Source of the DNA: NCEH01 sp043195195
Lineage (GTDB): Bacteria; Pseudomonadota; Alphaproteobacteria; Rhizobiales; Xanthobacteraceae
Assembly (NCBI RefSeq): GCF_043195195.1
Contig: NZ_JBAFWT010000007.1
Location: forward strand, 99,767-163,766
Direction: 5' to 3'
Length of the DNA stretch: 64,000 nt
This document shows, one piece after another, positions 42,898-51,525 of the stretch. A program made the position numbers and the translations under genes. The notes under the pieces were generated by a model. That model saw only the letters and a program-made list of their open reading frames with translations, ran no database searches and was not told the origin of the DNA. The stretch's first letter is position 1; each line of letters starts with the position of its first letter.

Positions 42898-44070
42898 TCA
42901 GACTTTCTTTGCAATCGTCTCCATTGGTGCCACACCGGAGACGAGGCAGGGCGCGAAGAAGAGATAGCCCTTCCAGGCTCCGTGCAGGGTTCGCGACATC
43001 ACAAGCAGCCAAAAGCATGTGAGACAGACGATGAGCACACCGCCGAAAACGGAGAAGAAACCGAAGTGCGTGACGCGCGCCAGGGCGAGCGTCGCCAGCG
43101 AATAGACGCCGAGCGGGAAGGTGAAAGCCCACCAGCCGATATTGAACGGCATGCCCTCGCGGGCATAGCGTACCGTTTTCAGCACGGCGAGCATCAGCCA
43201 CCACAGGCCATATCCCCATAGGATGAGCCCGCCGATGACGCCGATGCCGAAGCCGACCTCCCCCACGGCGGCGAGGCCATGCTGTGCGAAGATCTGCGGC
43301 GCATTGCCGCCCAGAAGAAGCAGGCCGAGCGCGCCCGTGCCGATCGGCCCGAGCGCCAGCCAGCCGGATGCGGCCATGTCCCGCGTCGGCAGCTTGTAGA
43401 GGATGAGGCGCAGCAGGAGCATGACAAGGATGCTCATGGCGAGCGGAACGGAAAAAGCCCACAAGGCATAGCTGATGATGTGGACGGCATAGGCTTCCTC
43501 GGGCGAGAGCAAGCCTGCGAGGAGGGCGCCGCTCGCGGCCGCCACCTCGGACGCCACGATTGGAAGCAGCCAGACGGCCGTCATTTTTTCCAGGCTGTGA
43601 TCTTGCCGTGTGAACATAAGGAACGGCACCAGCAGGCCGCAGGCGATCGACATCGCCACATCGATCCACCAAAGGACATGGGCAATGGCCAGAGCCGGAT
43701 CGCCCCACATGGGAATGCCGAAGGCGATGAACCCGTTGATGATGGTCGCCAGTCCCATGGGAATCGTGCCGAAAAACATGGACACGACAGGATGGCGGAA
43801 GATGAGACTGGCCTCATCGAAAAAGAAGATCCAGCGGGCCGCATACATGCAACTGAACAGCGTGAACAGCAGGACGTTAAACATCCAAAGCGTGCGGCCG
43901 ATCAGGTGCAAGGCGGGGATGTCCACGGGAAACTGGTTGAGCGCCAGCGCGAGAACGCCCGTGCCCATCGTCGCTCCGAACCAGTTCGGCGTGAATTGGC
44001 GGACCATCTCCCTGAAATCGCCCGCGGGCGCCGGTCCAGCCTTCAGGGCACCATGAGAACGATCGACCAA
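42898..44070 (-). CDS. TDT-family transporter (TehA/SSU1-like)
   Basis: A 390-residue inner-membrane protein with ten hydrophobic segments, of the tellurite-resistance/dicarboxylate transporter family that includes TehA channels and sulfite exporters. FTPNWFGATMGTGVLALAL at the first segment, PIVASEVAAASGALLA and GWWAFTFPLGVYSLATLAL are the family blocks. Substrate could be sulfite, dicarboxylate or tellurite; it cannot be read from sequence. The gene is inverted and sits between thiG and thiE, so it splits the usual thiamin order. Confidence 0.88.
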   Translation of the reverse strand: MVDRSHGALKAGPAPAGDFREMVRQFTPNWFGATMGTGVLALALNQFPVDIPALHLIGRTLWMFNVLLFTLFSCMYAARWIFFFDEASLIFRHPVVSMFFGTIPMGLATIINGFIAFGIPMWGDPALAIAHVLWWIDVAMSIACGLLVPFLMFTRQDHSLEKMTAVWLLPIVASEVAAASGALLAGLLSPEEAYAVHIISYALWAFSVPLAMSILVMLLLRLILYKLPTRDMAASGWLALGPIGTGALGLLLLGGNAPQIFAQHGLAAVGEVGFGIGVIGGLILWGYGLWWLMLAVLKTVRYAREGMPFNIGWWAFTFPLGVYSLATLALARVTHFGFFSVFGGVLIVCLTCFWLLVMSRTLHGAWKGYLFFAPCLVSGVAPMETIAKKV

Positions 44071-44248
44071 GACGTAAGTCTCCAGGTTCGCCAGCGGCGC
44101 GCACGCAATACCCGTCGCGGTCAGGGGTTCGCACTATCGCTATACCGTAACTGCGATCCTGGCCGCGTCAAAGCCGTCCTCCGGATGCGGCGGACGGGCC
44201 GCGTGTCTATATAGGGGCTCCACGAAGCCTCAATGAAGGTGCAAGTGA

Positions 44249-44869
44249 TTGAACCCGCTTCCTTCCCCGCCGCTGCTTCTGATTACGGACCGTTCGCAGG
44301 CACGCCACGCACTGACCGATATCGTCGCGGCGGCCTGCCGCGGCGGCGCCCGTTGGATCAGCGTGCGTGAGAAGGATCTTGGAGCGGCGGAACAGGTCGC
44401 GCTTGCTCAGGAAATACATCGTGTGGCGGGGGCTTTTGGAGCCATCGTGACGATACACGGAAGCGCCAGCCTGGCACAGGCCGCCGGCTGCGACGGGGTT
44501 CACCTTCCCGCCGGCGAGGTGCCGGGCGCCGCGCGCGCCGCGCTTGGGCCTTCGGCACTCATCGGCCAGTCGATCCACAGCGACGTCGAGGCGGCCGCCG
44601 CCGACCCGCTCCTGGTCGATTATGTGGTGGCCGGACCTGCTTTCGACACCGCCTCGAAGCCCGGCTATGGGCCGGCGCTTCGCGGCGCGGGGCTGGTCCG
44701 CCTGAGGGCCGCGTGCCGCGTGCCGCTGCTCGCGCTCGGAGGCATCGATTGCCACAAAATTGCGGAATGCCGGGCCGCCGGAGTGGCGGGCATCGCCGTC
44801 ATGGGTGGGGTGATGCGCGCGCAGGATCCCGCGCGCGAGATGCGGGCCCTGTGTGCCGCCTGGGGCTGA
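44249..44869 (+). CDS. thiE: thiamin-phosphate synthase ThiE
   Basis: Joins hydroxymethylpyrimidine diphosphate and thiazole phosphate to thiamin monophosphate. The 206-residue product appears to start at TTG 44249; the ATG at 44233 is out of frame. LLLITDRSQARH, ARWISVREKDLG, GCDGVHLPAGEV, IGQSIHSDVEAAAADPLLVDYVVAGPAFDTASKPG and LALGGIDCHKIAECRAAGVAGIAVMGG are family motifs. No THI element is seen in the 180 bases upstream, so it is not under the riboswitch of the neighbouring thiOSG unit. Confidence 0.93.
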   Translation: MNPLPSPPLLLITDRSQARHALTDIVAAACRGGARWISVREKDLGAAEQVALAQEIHRVAGAFGAIVTIHGSASLAQAAGCDGVHLPAGEVPGAARAALGPSALIGQSIHSDVEAAAADPLLVDYVVAGPAFDTASKPGYGPALRGAGLVRLRAACRVPLLALGGIDCHKIAECRAAGVAGIAVMGGVMRAQDPAREMRALCAAWG

Positions 44870-44905
44870 GGAAAACTGAAAGGCGTCACACGCGCCAAAC
44901 CGCAC

Positions 44906-44953
44906 AAAAAGGCCGGCCGGCTTCACATCCCGCGAACGGGAGCAAGCCGGCCT
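44906..44953 (-). terminator. intrinsic terminator of the oxalate decarboxylase gene
   Basis: On the minus strand AGGCCGGCTT and AAGCCGGCC pair, with an inner CCCGTTCGCGGG hairpin in the loop, followed by a TTTTT tract. It lies 20 bases after the stop at 44973, and may also stop read-through from convergent thiE less efficiently. Confidence 0.75.
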
Positions 44954-44972
44954 CGTCTTGGCGCCGGGCGGG

Positions 44973-46217
44973 TCAGGCCCCCTGGATGCCGACCTGACCC
45001 TTCGGGAATTTGGCGACCACGGCAGGGTCAATGTTCAGATGCTGCGCGACCAGTTCGGGCGGGGTGCGAGCCAGCCAGTCGGACAGGTCCACTTCCTGGT
45101 ATTCCGGCGCCTTGAAGACCGCGAGCACCTGGAGGTCTTCGGTCCCGGTGTTCAAGATGTAATGGCCCTGGCTCTTCGGGACATAGCCGATGTCGCCGGC
45201 CTTGAAGTCCACAGTCTGAGCGCGCGGCCCCGCATTGAACACCGTCATGCGGCCCTGGCCGGCCATCCAATATTGCCACTCGTCGGCGTTGGGGTGCCAG
45301 TGCATCTGCCGCAGCGCGCCCGGCTTGATGGTCTCGATGGCGGCCGCAATGGTGGTCGACACCTTGAAGGCCCGGCTGTCGGCGAGTTGTACCTTGCCCG
45401 CCGACGATTCCTTCACCGGCTTGGTGCCGGTCAGGGAGAACGTGAACGGGTCGGGCGGCACGCCCGCGCCCTCGACCGACTGCTGGTCGATGGCGAGCGG
45501 TGGGGGCACCTTTCCCTGGAAGATCCAGAGATCCTGCAGCGGGATGTTCTTGAAGGTCTCCGCCGGGACACCGAAATTCTGCGCGAGGATTTCGGGAGGC
45601 GTGTGGGCGAGCCAGTCGGTCACCAGAAGCGTGTTGAATTCCGACTGGAAGGCATTGTCGAACACGATCAGGAACTCGCACCCATCCTCCAGGCCCTGGA
45701 GCGAATGCGGGTAGCCGGCGGGAAAGTACCACAAATCACCCGGGCCGACGTCGCGCACATAGGGTCGGCCAAGCGGGTCGAGCACCGTGACGCGACAGCG
45801 CCCGTTGGTCATCAGAGCCCATTCGGCCGCGAGGTGCCAATGGAGTTCGCGGATGCCGCCGGGGCCGAGGCGCATGTTGACGCCCGACACCGAGGTGGAG
45901 ATGGGAAAGTCTTCCGCGGTCACCTGCCTCGCCCAGCCGCCCGCCTGCACGCGCCGAGAGGCATTGTTGAACGAGGACCACATCATCGGCATGCCGCCGA
46001 CATCGGTCGCGGGCGGATTCTGGAACGAGGGGAACTGGGCTTCCAGCGCCGGATTTCGCGGACCGGGATTGGACAGCGCCCCCGGCGAGGAATTGACCGC
46101 GCCCTGTGGCGGCTGGTCCGGATTGCCAAAGCTCGCCGCATGGGCCGCCGTCGCCGCGACTGCGGCGGTACCGGCTGCCCCTAGTGCGAGCAGTTTGCGG
46201 CGGGAAAGGTCTTGCAT
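44973..46217 (-). CDS. Tat-exported bicupin oxalate decarboxylase-type protein
   Basis: Manganese bicupin that in the OxdC family converts oxalate to formate and carbon dioxide. The 414-residue product begins with a twin-arginine signal (SRRKLLALGAAG, cleavage near AHA/AS at 25-28), so it acts in the periplasm or outside. Cupin 1 has HWH at 126-128, E132 and H171; cupin 2 has HWH at 306-308, E313 and the histidine in SQGHYIL. Two homologous FPKG/LPLQ-DW-A-TPPE linkers show the internal duplication. It lies 168 bases downstream of the FixJ-like regulator on the same strand. Confidence 0.9.
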   Translation of the reverse strand: MQDLSRRKLLALGAAGTAAVAATAAHAASFGNPDQPPQGAVNSSPGALSNPGPRNPALEAQFPSFQNPPATDVGGMPMMWSSFNNASRRVQAGGWARQVTAEDFPISTSVSGVNMRLGPGGIRELHWHLAAEWALMTNGRCRVTVLDPLGRPYVRDVGPGDLWYFPAGYPHSLQGLEDGCEFLIVFDNAFQSEFNTLLVTDWLAHTPPEILAQNFGVPAETFKNIPLQDLWIFQGKVPPPLAIDQQSVEGAGVPPDPFTFSLTGTKPVKESSAGKVQLADSRAFKVSTTIAAAIETIKPGALRQMHWHPNADEWQYWMAGQGRMTVFNAGPRAQTVDFKAGDIGYVPKSQGHYILNTGTEDLQVLAVFKAPEYQEVDLSDWLARTPPELVAQHLNIDPAVVAKFPKGQVGIQGA

Positions 46218-46385
46218 CGCTGATCTCCGATCTCGTGAACGGGGCGATGTTTCGCAAGGCGCAATCTTCGCCCGTTGTCTGGATCATGAGCGCGAAGGCA
46301 CCGTCAGGTCTTTCGAGCCCGCACAAATTTTTCCAAACGGCCGGGAGGCGTGTGCACAGTGTTGGCGCCATGGCCCCGGTTCGGG

Positions 46386-47039
46386 TCAGGCCTTGTCCTT
46401 AGCGAGGCCAAGCGTTTCCGCCATCCGCACAAGATCCGCGAGTGATTTTGCTTCCATCTTTCGCATCACGTGGCCACGGTGAATCTTGACGGTGATTTCG
46501 CTCAGTCCCACCTCGGCCGCGACCTGCTTGTTCATGAGCCCGGAGGTCACCAGAGCCATGATCTGCTTCTCGCGGGTCGTGAGCGTTTCATACAGCGTCT
46601 GGACATTGGAGACGGCCTTGTGCGCCTCTCGCCGGGTGCGGTCGGCCTCCAGGGCTGCTGCCACGGCGTCCAGCATATCCTGGTCGCGGAACGGTTTGGT
46701 GAGGAAGTCGATGGCACCTGCCTTCATGGCCCGGACCGACATCGGGATGTCGCCGTGCCCGGTCATGAAGATGATCGGCATTTCCACCGTGGATTTTGAC
46801 AGCTGGGCCTGGAAGTCGAGGCCGCTGACACCCGGAAGCCTGATGTCGAGCACAAGGCAGCGCGGCACGTCTGGCAGCTTTGCCGCGAGCAGGTCGCCTG
46901 CGGACGCGAAAAGCTCCACCCGCATTCCGACCGAGCGGAACAGGCTGGAGAGCGCGTCGCGCAGCGCCGCATCGTCGTCGACGACGATCACGAGCGGTTC
47001 AACGGAAGGTGCGGGGCTGAGTTGCGAACGGGTGCTCAC
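46386..47039 (-). CDS. FixJ-type response regulator
   Basis: A 217-residue two-domain regulator. The receiver (residues ~16-135) has the acidic pocket VVDDD, the phosphoacceptor D65 in LVLDIRLPG, FMTGHGD and the KPF lysine motif. A Q-linker leads to a LuxR-type HTH (about 150-205: LTTREKQIMALVTSGLMNKQVAAEVGLSEITVKIHRGHVMRKM). It overlaps the histidine kinase gene by four bases (47036-47039), so it is the partner of that kinase. Targets are unknown; the oxalate decarboxylase gene just downstream is one candidate. Confidence 0.94.
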   Translation of the reverse strand: MSTRSQLSPAPSVEPLVIVVDDDAALRDALSSLFRSVGMRVELFASAGDLLAAKLPDVPRCLVLDIRLPGVSGLDFQAQLSKSTVEMPIIFMTGHGDIPMSVRAMKAGAIDFLTKPFRDQDMLDAVAAALEADRTRREAHKAVSNVQTLYETLTTREKQIMALVTSGLMNKQVAAEVGLSEITVKIHRGHVMRKMEAKSLADLVRMAETLGLAKDKA

Positions 47040-48496
47040 GACGGGGTTTCCTCAAGCACAGGGAGCGTGATGCTGAAGCACATGCCGCTTGCATCATTCA
47101 GCGTCGCGGAGACGGCGCCATTATGGGCTTCGACGATGGAACGGGAAATGGACAGGCCCATGCCCATCCCTTCTTTCTTGGTGCTGTAGAAAGCGTTGAA
47201 TAGCAACGGAATACTCTGCGGATCGACACCCGGCCCAGAATCTTTGATCTCGATCAGCACTGCGCGGCGGTCATCGGCCGCGCGGGTTGAAATCCGCAAG
47301 CGCCGCTTTCCGGAGGGGACCGCATCCATCGCCTGCACCGCATTGAGCGCCAGATTGATGATGACCTGCTGCAACTGCACCCGATCTCCGAGTATCGGCG
47401 CAAGCTTGGAATCGAGCGAGAGGTCGAGCACCACACGATGAGTGGACAGCTCCCGCTCCAACAGGAGCAGGGCCTCGTTCATGGATTCGTTGACGTCGAC
47501 CGGTGTGTGAAGCGATTCGCCACGCCGTGCCAGGGACCGGAGGCGGGCGACCACATCACTTGCCCGCCGTCCGTTGCGGATCATGTGCTCGACCGCGGAT
47601 CTTGCCTCATCGAGGTCGGGCACATCGCGGTTCAACCAGCGCAGGCACGCCTCGCCGTTGGTCACAACCGCCGCGAGCGGCTGGTTGATCTCATGGGCAA
47701 TGGAGGCTGTCAGCTCACCCATGGTTGTGATCCGGGTCACATGGGCGAGTTCCCCCTGGGTCTGATGCAGCGCATTCTCGGTCCGCTTGCGTTCGCTGAT
47801 GTCGCTGTTGGTCACCATGATGGCCATTGGACGCCCGGGCTCGCCGCGCTGGAGTGACCATCGGCTCATGACCACGACCTGTCTTCCCTCGCGCGCTGTA
47901 TGAACCAGTTCGCCTTCCCATCGGCCGGTGCTGTGAAGTTTCGCGCCGATCTCCTGCTGGGTGTCGGGAAACACCGTGTGCAGCAACTCGGCGGCGTTCC
48001 GCCCGAGTGCCTCGCCGCGGGTCCAGCCATAGAGCCGTTCCGCGCCGTGGTTCCAATAGGTGATCTTGTCCGAAGCCCCGCGCACGAAGATCGCGTCATG
48101 GGTGAGATCCAGCAGATCCGCTTGCTCGCGCAGGGCGCGGGTCGCGCGCTGGTTCTTGAGCGAGAGCAGCATCGTCACGCTGATGGCGGCGATACTCACC
48201 ATGCCGCGCATGGTGGAGGAAAGATTGTAGTTTTCGCTGTGCATGATCGTGAAGCTCAGCACGGTCAGGCCGATACAGGCCCAGCCGATCAGCAGCAGTC
48301 CGCGCCGCCCTACGTAATTGGCCGTGAACAGCACGACGACGACGTACAGCACGGCGATCGCCATATCGAGCGGCGAAAAGGTGTCGAGGACGAAGATCAC
48401 CGTCGCGAGCGCAATCGCCATCGCGAGCATGAACAGCCGCTTCGGCTGCGGTTCCGTACCGGTCTCCTCCAAGACGGTTCTCCATCGATCAAACAT
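47036..48496 (-). CDS. membrane PAS-sensor histidine kinase (FixL-like transmitter)
   Basis: A 486-residue kinase with hydrophobic N-terminal segments (about residues 20-110, around four membrane passes), a PAS domain (about 118-245, with ITYWNHGAERLYGWTRGEALGRNA), a HisKA region with the phosphoacceptor in IAHEINQPLAAVVTNGEACLRWL (about residue 268), and HATPase_c with NLALNAVQAMD, KDSGPGVD and GMGMGLSISRSIVEAH. No heme-binding pattern of oxygen-sensing FixL is evident, so the signal is unknown. It is first of the kinase-regulator pair. Confidence 0.93.
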   Translation of the reverse strand: MFDRWRTVLEETGTEPQPKRLFMLAMAIALATVIFVLDTFSPLDMAIAVLYVVVVLFTANYVGRRGLLLIGWACIGLTVLSFTIMHSENYNLSSTMRGMVSIAAISVTMLLSLKNQRATRALREQADLLDLTHDAIFVRGASDKITYWNHGAERLYGWTRGEALGRNAAELLHTVFPDTQQEIGAKLHSTGRWEGELVHTAREGRQVVVMSRWSLQRGEPGRPMAIMVTNSDISERKRTENALHQTQGELAHVTRITTMGELTASIAHEINQPLAAVVTNGEACLRWLNRDVPDLDEARSAVEHMIRNGRRASDVVARLRSLARRGESLHTPVDVNESMNEALLLLERELSTHRVVLDLSLDSKLAPILGDRVQLQQVIINLALNAVQAMDAVPSGKRRLRISTRAADDRRAVLIEIKDSGPGVDPQSIPLLFNAFYSTKKEGMGMGLSISRSIVEAHNGAVSATLNDASGMCFSITLPVLEETPS

Positions 48497-48700
48497 ACGG
48501 CCTCGGGCCTTTCGAGAGGGCGGCCGAGCTGCGCATATCCACGCACAATAGGCGCATTGCCCAGCTGCGCGAAGGTGGGAGTAAGCGCCTTGTCATGTCT
48601 TTCCGGTTTTCCGGGGCCTTGCCAAATCGCACGCCGGCCGACGACCGAGACGGCACTCGGAGGCCAGGTTTGCCCTCGGTCGCTAAGCGAGGCGCTGCGG

Positions 48701-50272
48701 CTAGGCGCTGCGTCGCATGAGGGCGACAGAGAATGCAGCCAAAATCAGCATGACGCCGAGCAGCGCGAACGTGTCGGAAAACCCCATGATAAGCGATTGC
48801 TGCGCCACGAGCTGACCAAGGAGGATTTCGGATTGGTGGTAGGCCCGCGACGCGTCCGGGATGCCATGCGCCATGAAATACTGCTGCATGGTAGCAAGGA
48901 AGCCACGCACCGTCTCGCCGAATGGCGTAACCGATTGGCCGATGATGTTGGAGTGAAACTGCTCGCGCTTTGAAATGGTGGTGGCGAGGGCTGCGGTGCC
49001 GATCGCGCCCCCGAGGCTGCGCATCATGTTGAACAGGCCGGATGCCTGCCCGGAGAGGGCGGGCGGCGTACCCACCATGGTCAGGCTGACCAGCGGCGAG
49101 ATGACGATGGCTTGTCCGATCGCGCGCACGATGTTGGTCATCATGAGCTGGTCACCCGAGACATCAAGGCTCAGGTGGGTGTTCAAGAAGCAGCTCGCGG
49201 CGAAGATGGCGAGGCCGACGCAGACCAGCACGCGCGCGTCGAAGCGCTTCATCAGCGCCGGCATGAATGGAATGATGAGCAACTGGGGCAGGCCCACCCA
49301 TGCCAGCACCGTGCCGATTTGCTCGGCATTATAGCCCTGCACTTCATCGAGATAGGCCGGCAGCACGTAGACCGACCCGTACAGGGCAAAGCCCACCAAC
49401 GTATTGGCGAGGGTGCCGAGCGCGAAGTTGCGGCGCGTGAGCAGCCTGAGCTGCACGGCCGGCTTTTCGACCTTCAGCTCGATCGCGATGAAGATCGTAA
49501 GGCACACCACGGCGACGAGGCTGAGGTGCACGATGTAGCTTGAGCCAAACCAGTCGTCCTTGTTGCCTTCGTCCAGCACGGTCTGCAGGCTCGCGAGCCC
49601 GACCGTCATGAAGCCGATGCCCCACCAGTCGCCTTCCTTCAGCAGGTCCAGCCGCAGCGGACTGCGTTCCAGGGTCGCGAACAGCAGCGAGAGCATGATC
49701 GCGCCGGGGATCAGGTTTACGAAAAAGATATAGGGCCATCCGTAATGCTCGGTCAGATAGCCGCCGATGGTGGGACCGATGGAGGGGCCGAAAGTTGCCG
49801 TCAGCGCGAATGCTGCAAGGCCGATCGGCTGCTGGCGCCGCGGCAGCCGGGTCAGCACGGTGGTGAATGCGAGCGGGATCAGGCAGCCTGCGAAAAACCC
49901 CTGGAGTCCACGCGTGACGATCATCTGGGTGAGGTTGGTCGCGAATGCGCAGCCGACCGAGAACAGGAGGAAAAGCGTGATCGAGCCGAGGATGAAGCGG
50001 CGGAAGCCGAACACGCGGCTGAAATAATCCGTCAGTGGGATCATGATGATCTCGCCGATCAGGTAGGAGGTCGAGATCCAGGTGCCGTTGTCGATGCCCG
50101 TGCCGATGCCGCCCTCGATCTCCGGCAGCGACGAATTGGTGATCTGGATATCCAGCACCGCGATCAGCGCGCCGAGCATGCAGCCGCATACGATGATCCA
50201 GGTGTGCAGGCTCGCGCCCTCTTCAAGCTCCGGCTGGGCCGCGTTTTGAGGGGTGTCCACGGCCGCACTCAT
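48701..50272 (-). CDS. DHA2-family MFS multidrug exporter (EmrB-like)
   Basis: A 523-residue drug:proton antiporter with 14 membrane segments. Motifs: LGALIAVLDIQITNSSLPEI, WISTSYLIGEIIMIPLTDYFSR and the antiporter motif C-like GPSIGPTIGGYLTEHYGWPYIFFVNLIPG. It overlaps the upstream adaptor gene by four bases, as in emrAB operons, and forms the inner-membrane pump of that pair. It is the last gene of a four-gene efflux operon. Confidence 0.93.
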   Translation of the reverse strand: MSAAVDTPQNAAQPELEEGASLHTWIIVCGCMLGALIAVLDIQITNSSLPEIEGGIGTGIDNGTWISTSYLIGEIIMIPLTDYFSRVFGFRRFILGSITLFLLFSVGCAFATNLTQMIVTRGLQGFFAGCLIPLAFTTVLTRLPRRQQPIGLAAFALTATFGPSIGPTIGGYLTEHYGWPYIFFVNLIPGAIMLSLLFATLERSPLRLDLLKEGDWWGIGFMTVGLASLQTVLDEGNKDDWFGSSYIVHLSLVAVVCLTIFIAIELKVEKPAVQLRLLTRRNFALGTLANTLVGFALYGSVYVLPAYLDEVQGYNAEQIGTVLAWVGLPQLLIIPFMPALMKRFDARVLVCVGLAIFAASCFLNTHLSLDVSGDQLMMTNIVRAIGQAIVISPLVSLTMVGTPPALSGQASGLFNMMRSLGGAIGTAALATTISKREQFHSNIIGQSVTPFGETVRGFLATMQQYFMAHGIPDASRAYHQSEILLGQLVAQQSLIMGFSDTFALLGVMLILAAFSVALMRRSA

Positions 50273-51414
50273 TGCGCGGCTGAGACGGCGCGGCGGTGCT
50301 GCGCGTCGAGCGTGATGGTCGTGGTGACCGACATGCCGGGCCTCAGCAGGCCGGCGAGCGGATCGGTGGGGTCGATCGCGATCCGGACCGGGATGCGCTG
50401 GACGATCTTGGTGAAATTGCCGGTGGCATTGTCGGGCGGAAGCAGGGCGAATTCCTGGCCGCTGGCTGGTGCGAGGCTCTGCACAGAGCCGTGTACGAGC
50501 GTGCCGGGGAAAGTGTCCACCGAGATGGCGACCTTTTGGCCGGCACCAACGTGCGTGAGCTGCGTTTCCTTGTAATTGGCCACGATATAGGTCGCCTGGA
50601 GCGGCACCACCGCAAGCAATTGCGTGCCTGGCTGGACGAATTGGCCGACCCTCAGCGTGCGTGCGCCCACCACACCATCGGCGGGCGCGCGCAGCACGGT
50701 ATAGCCGAGATCGAGCTTGGCCTTTTCCAGAACGGCCTGGTTATGGCCAAGCGTCGCCTGCGCCTCGGCGAGTTGAGCCTGCAGGATGTCCACTTGCTTC
50801 TGGGCGGCATCGAGGGCCGCCTTGTCGTGCGCCACCTGCGCCTGCGCCTGGCCGATCTGGGAGGTCGCCTGCTGGGCCGTCTGCACCGAGCCATAACCGT
50901 CGTGCGCCAGCGTACCGAACCGCTGCTCGTTCTGCTGCGCGAATGTCAGGGTGGCTTGGTCGGCATCAATCTGGGCGCGGGCTTCGCCGATCTGCGCCTG
51001 CTGCTCGCTGATCTGCGCGCGGTGATCTTCGATCGAGGCCTTCGCCTCCGCTACGTCCGCCTCGGCCTGATCGACCGCCGCCTGATAGTCGCGCGGATCG
51101 ATGGTGGCGAGAACCTGTCCTTGCTTCACAGGCTGGTTGTCGGTGACCTCGACCGTCCTGAGATATCCGGCGACTTGAGGGGCGATGGAGACGATGTCAG
51201 CCTGCACATAGGCATCGTCGGTCGATACCTCGAAGCGCCAGGACGTCCAATATTCGTATCCGGCATAAGTCACGCCGACGACGAGCCCCGCCGCTGCAAG
51301 CAGCTTTAACGCGAGCCGAAGTCGACCCTGCCGTTTGGGAATGGGCAGCGCCGGCTCCGCGGGGGAGGGGAGGGGCGAAGACTTGAGCTTTGCAGGATCC
51401 GTCGTGATGTTCAT
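50269..51414 (-). CDS. HlyD/EmrA-type membrane fusion protein
   Basis: Periplasmic adaptor of the EmrAB pump. From ATG 51414 (GAGGGCG upstream) it has 381 residues: a short cytoplasmic Pro/Lys-rich head, one membrane anchor (about residues 33-52), a split biotinyl-lipoyl module (VEVTDNQPVKQGQVLATIDPRDY), a long coiled-coil hairpin (about 85-190, rich in Q, A and E), then the beta-barrel domain. Outer-membrane factor (TolC/OprM) genes are absent from the cluster. Confidence 0.92.
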   Translation of the reverse strand: MNITTDPAKLKSSPLPSPAEPALPIPKRQGRLRLALKLLAAAGLVVGVTYAGYEYWTSWRFEVSTDDAYVQADIVSIAPQVAGYLRTVEVTDNQPVKQGQVLATIDPRDYQAAVDQAEADVAEAKASIEDHRAQISEQQAQIGEARAQIDADQATLTFAQQNEQRFGTLAHDGYGSVQTAQQATSQIGQAQAQVAHDKAALDAAQKQVDILQAQLAEAQATLGHNQAVLEKAKLDLGYTVLRAPADGVVGARTLRVGQFVQPGTQLLAVVPLQATYIVANYKETQLTHVGAGQKVAISVDTFPGTLVHGSVQSLAPASGQEFALLPPDNATGNFTKIVQRIPVRIAIDPTDPLAGLLRPGMSVTTTITLDAQHRRAVSAAQ

Positions 51415-51525
51415 TTCGCCCTCGGGGCATGGCCGATCATGTGGGATCGAGCATGCCCCCAAGGAGGGCGCAGGTATTTTCCATCGCCACGCTGGTTTCC
51501 CAAACGCAGGCTCGCCTCGCGGGCG

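Noticed and set aside
41663..43708. 681-codon minus-strand open frame across thiG-thiS and the TDT gene
   Set aside because: Overlaps three well-supported genes in other frames; shadow.
44233..44248. ATG at 44233 as start of thiE
   Set aside because: It is out of frame with the ThiE coding sequence; the frame starts at TTG 44249.
45028..45732. 234-codon minus-strand frame overlapping the oxalate decarboxylase gene
   Set aside because: Out-of-frame shadow on the same strand; no motifs and fully inside the bicupin gene.
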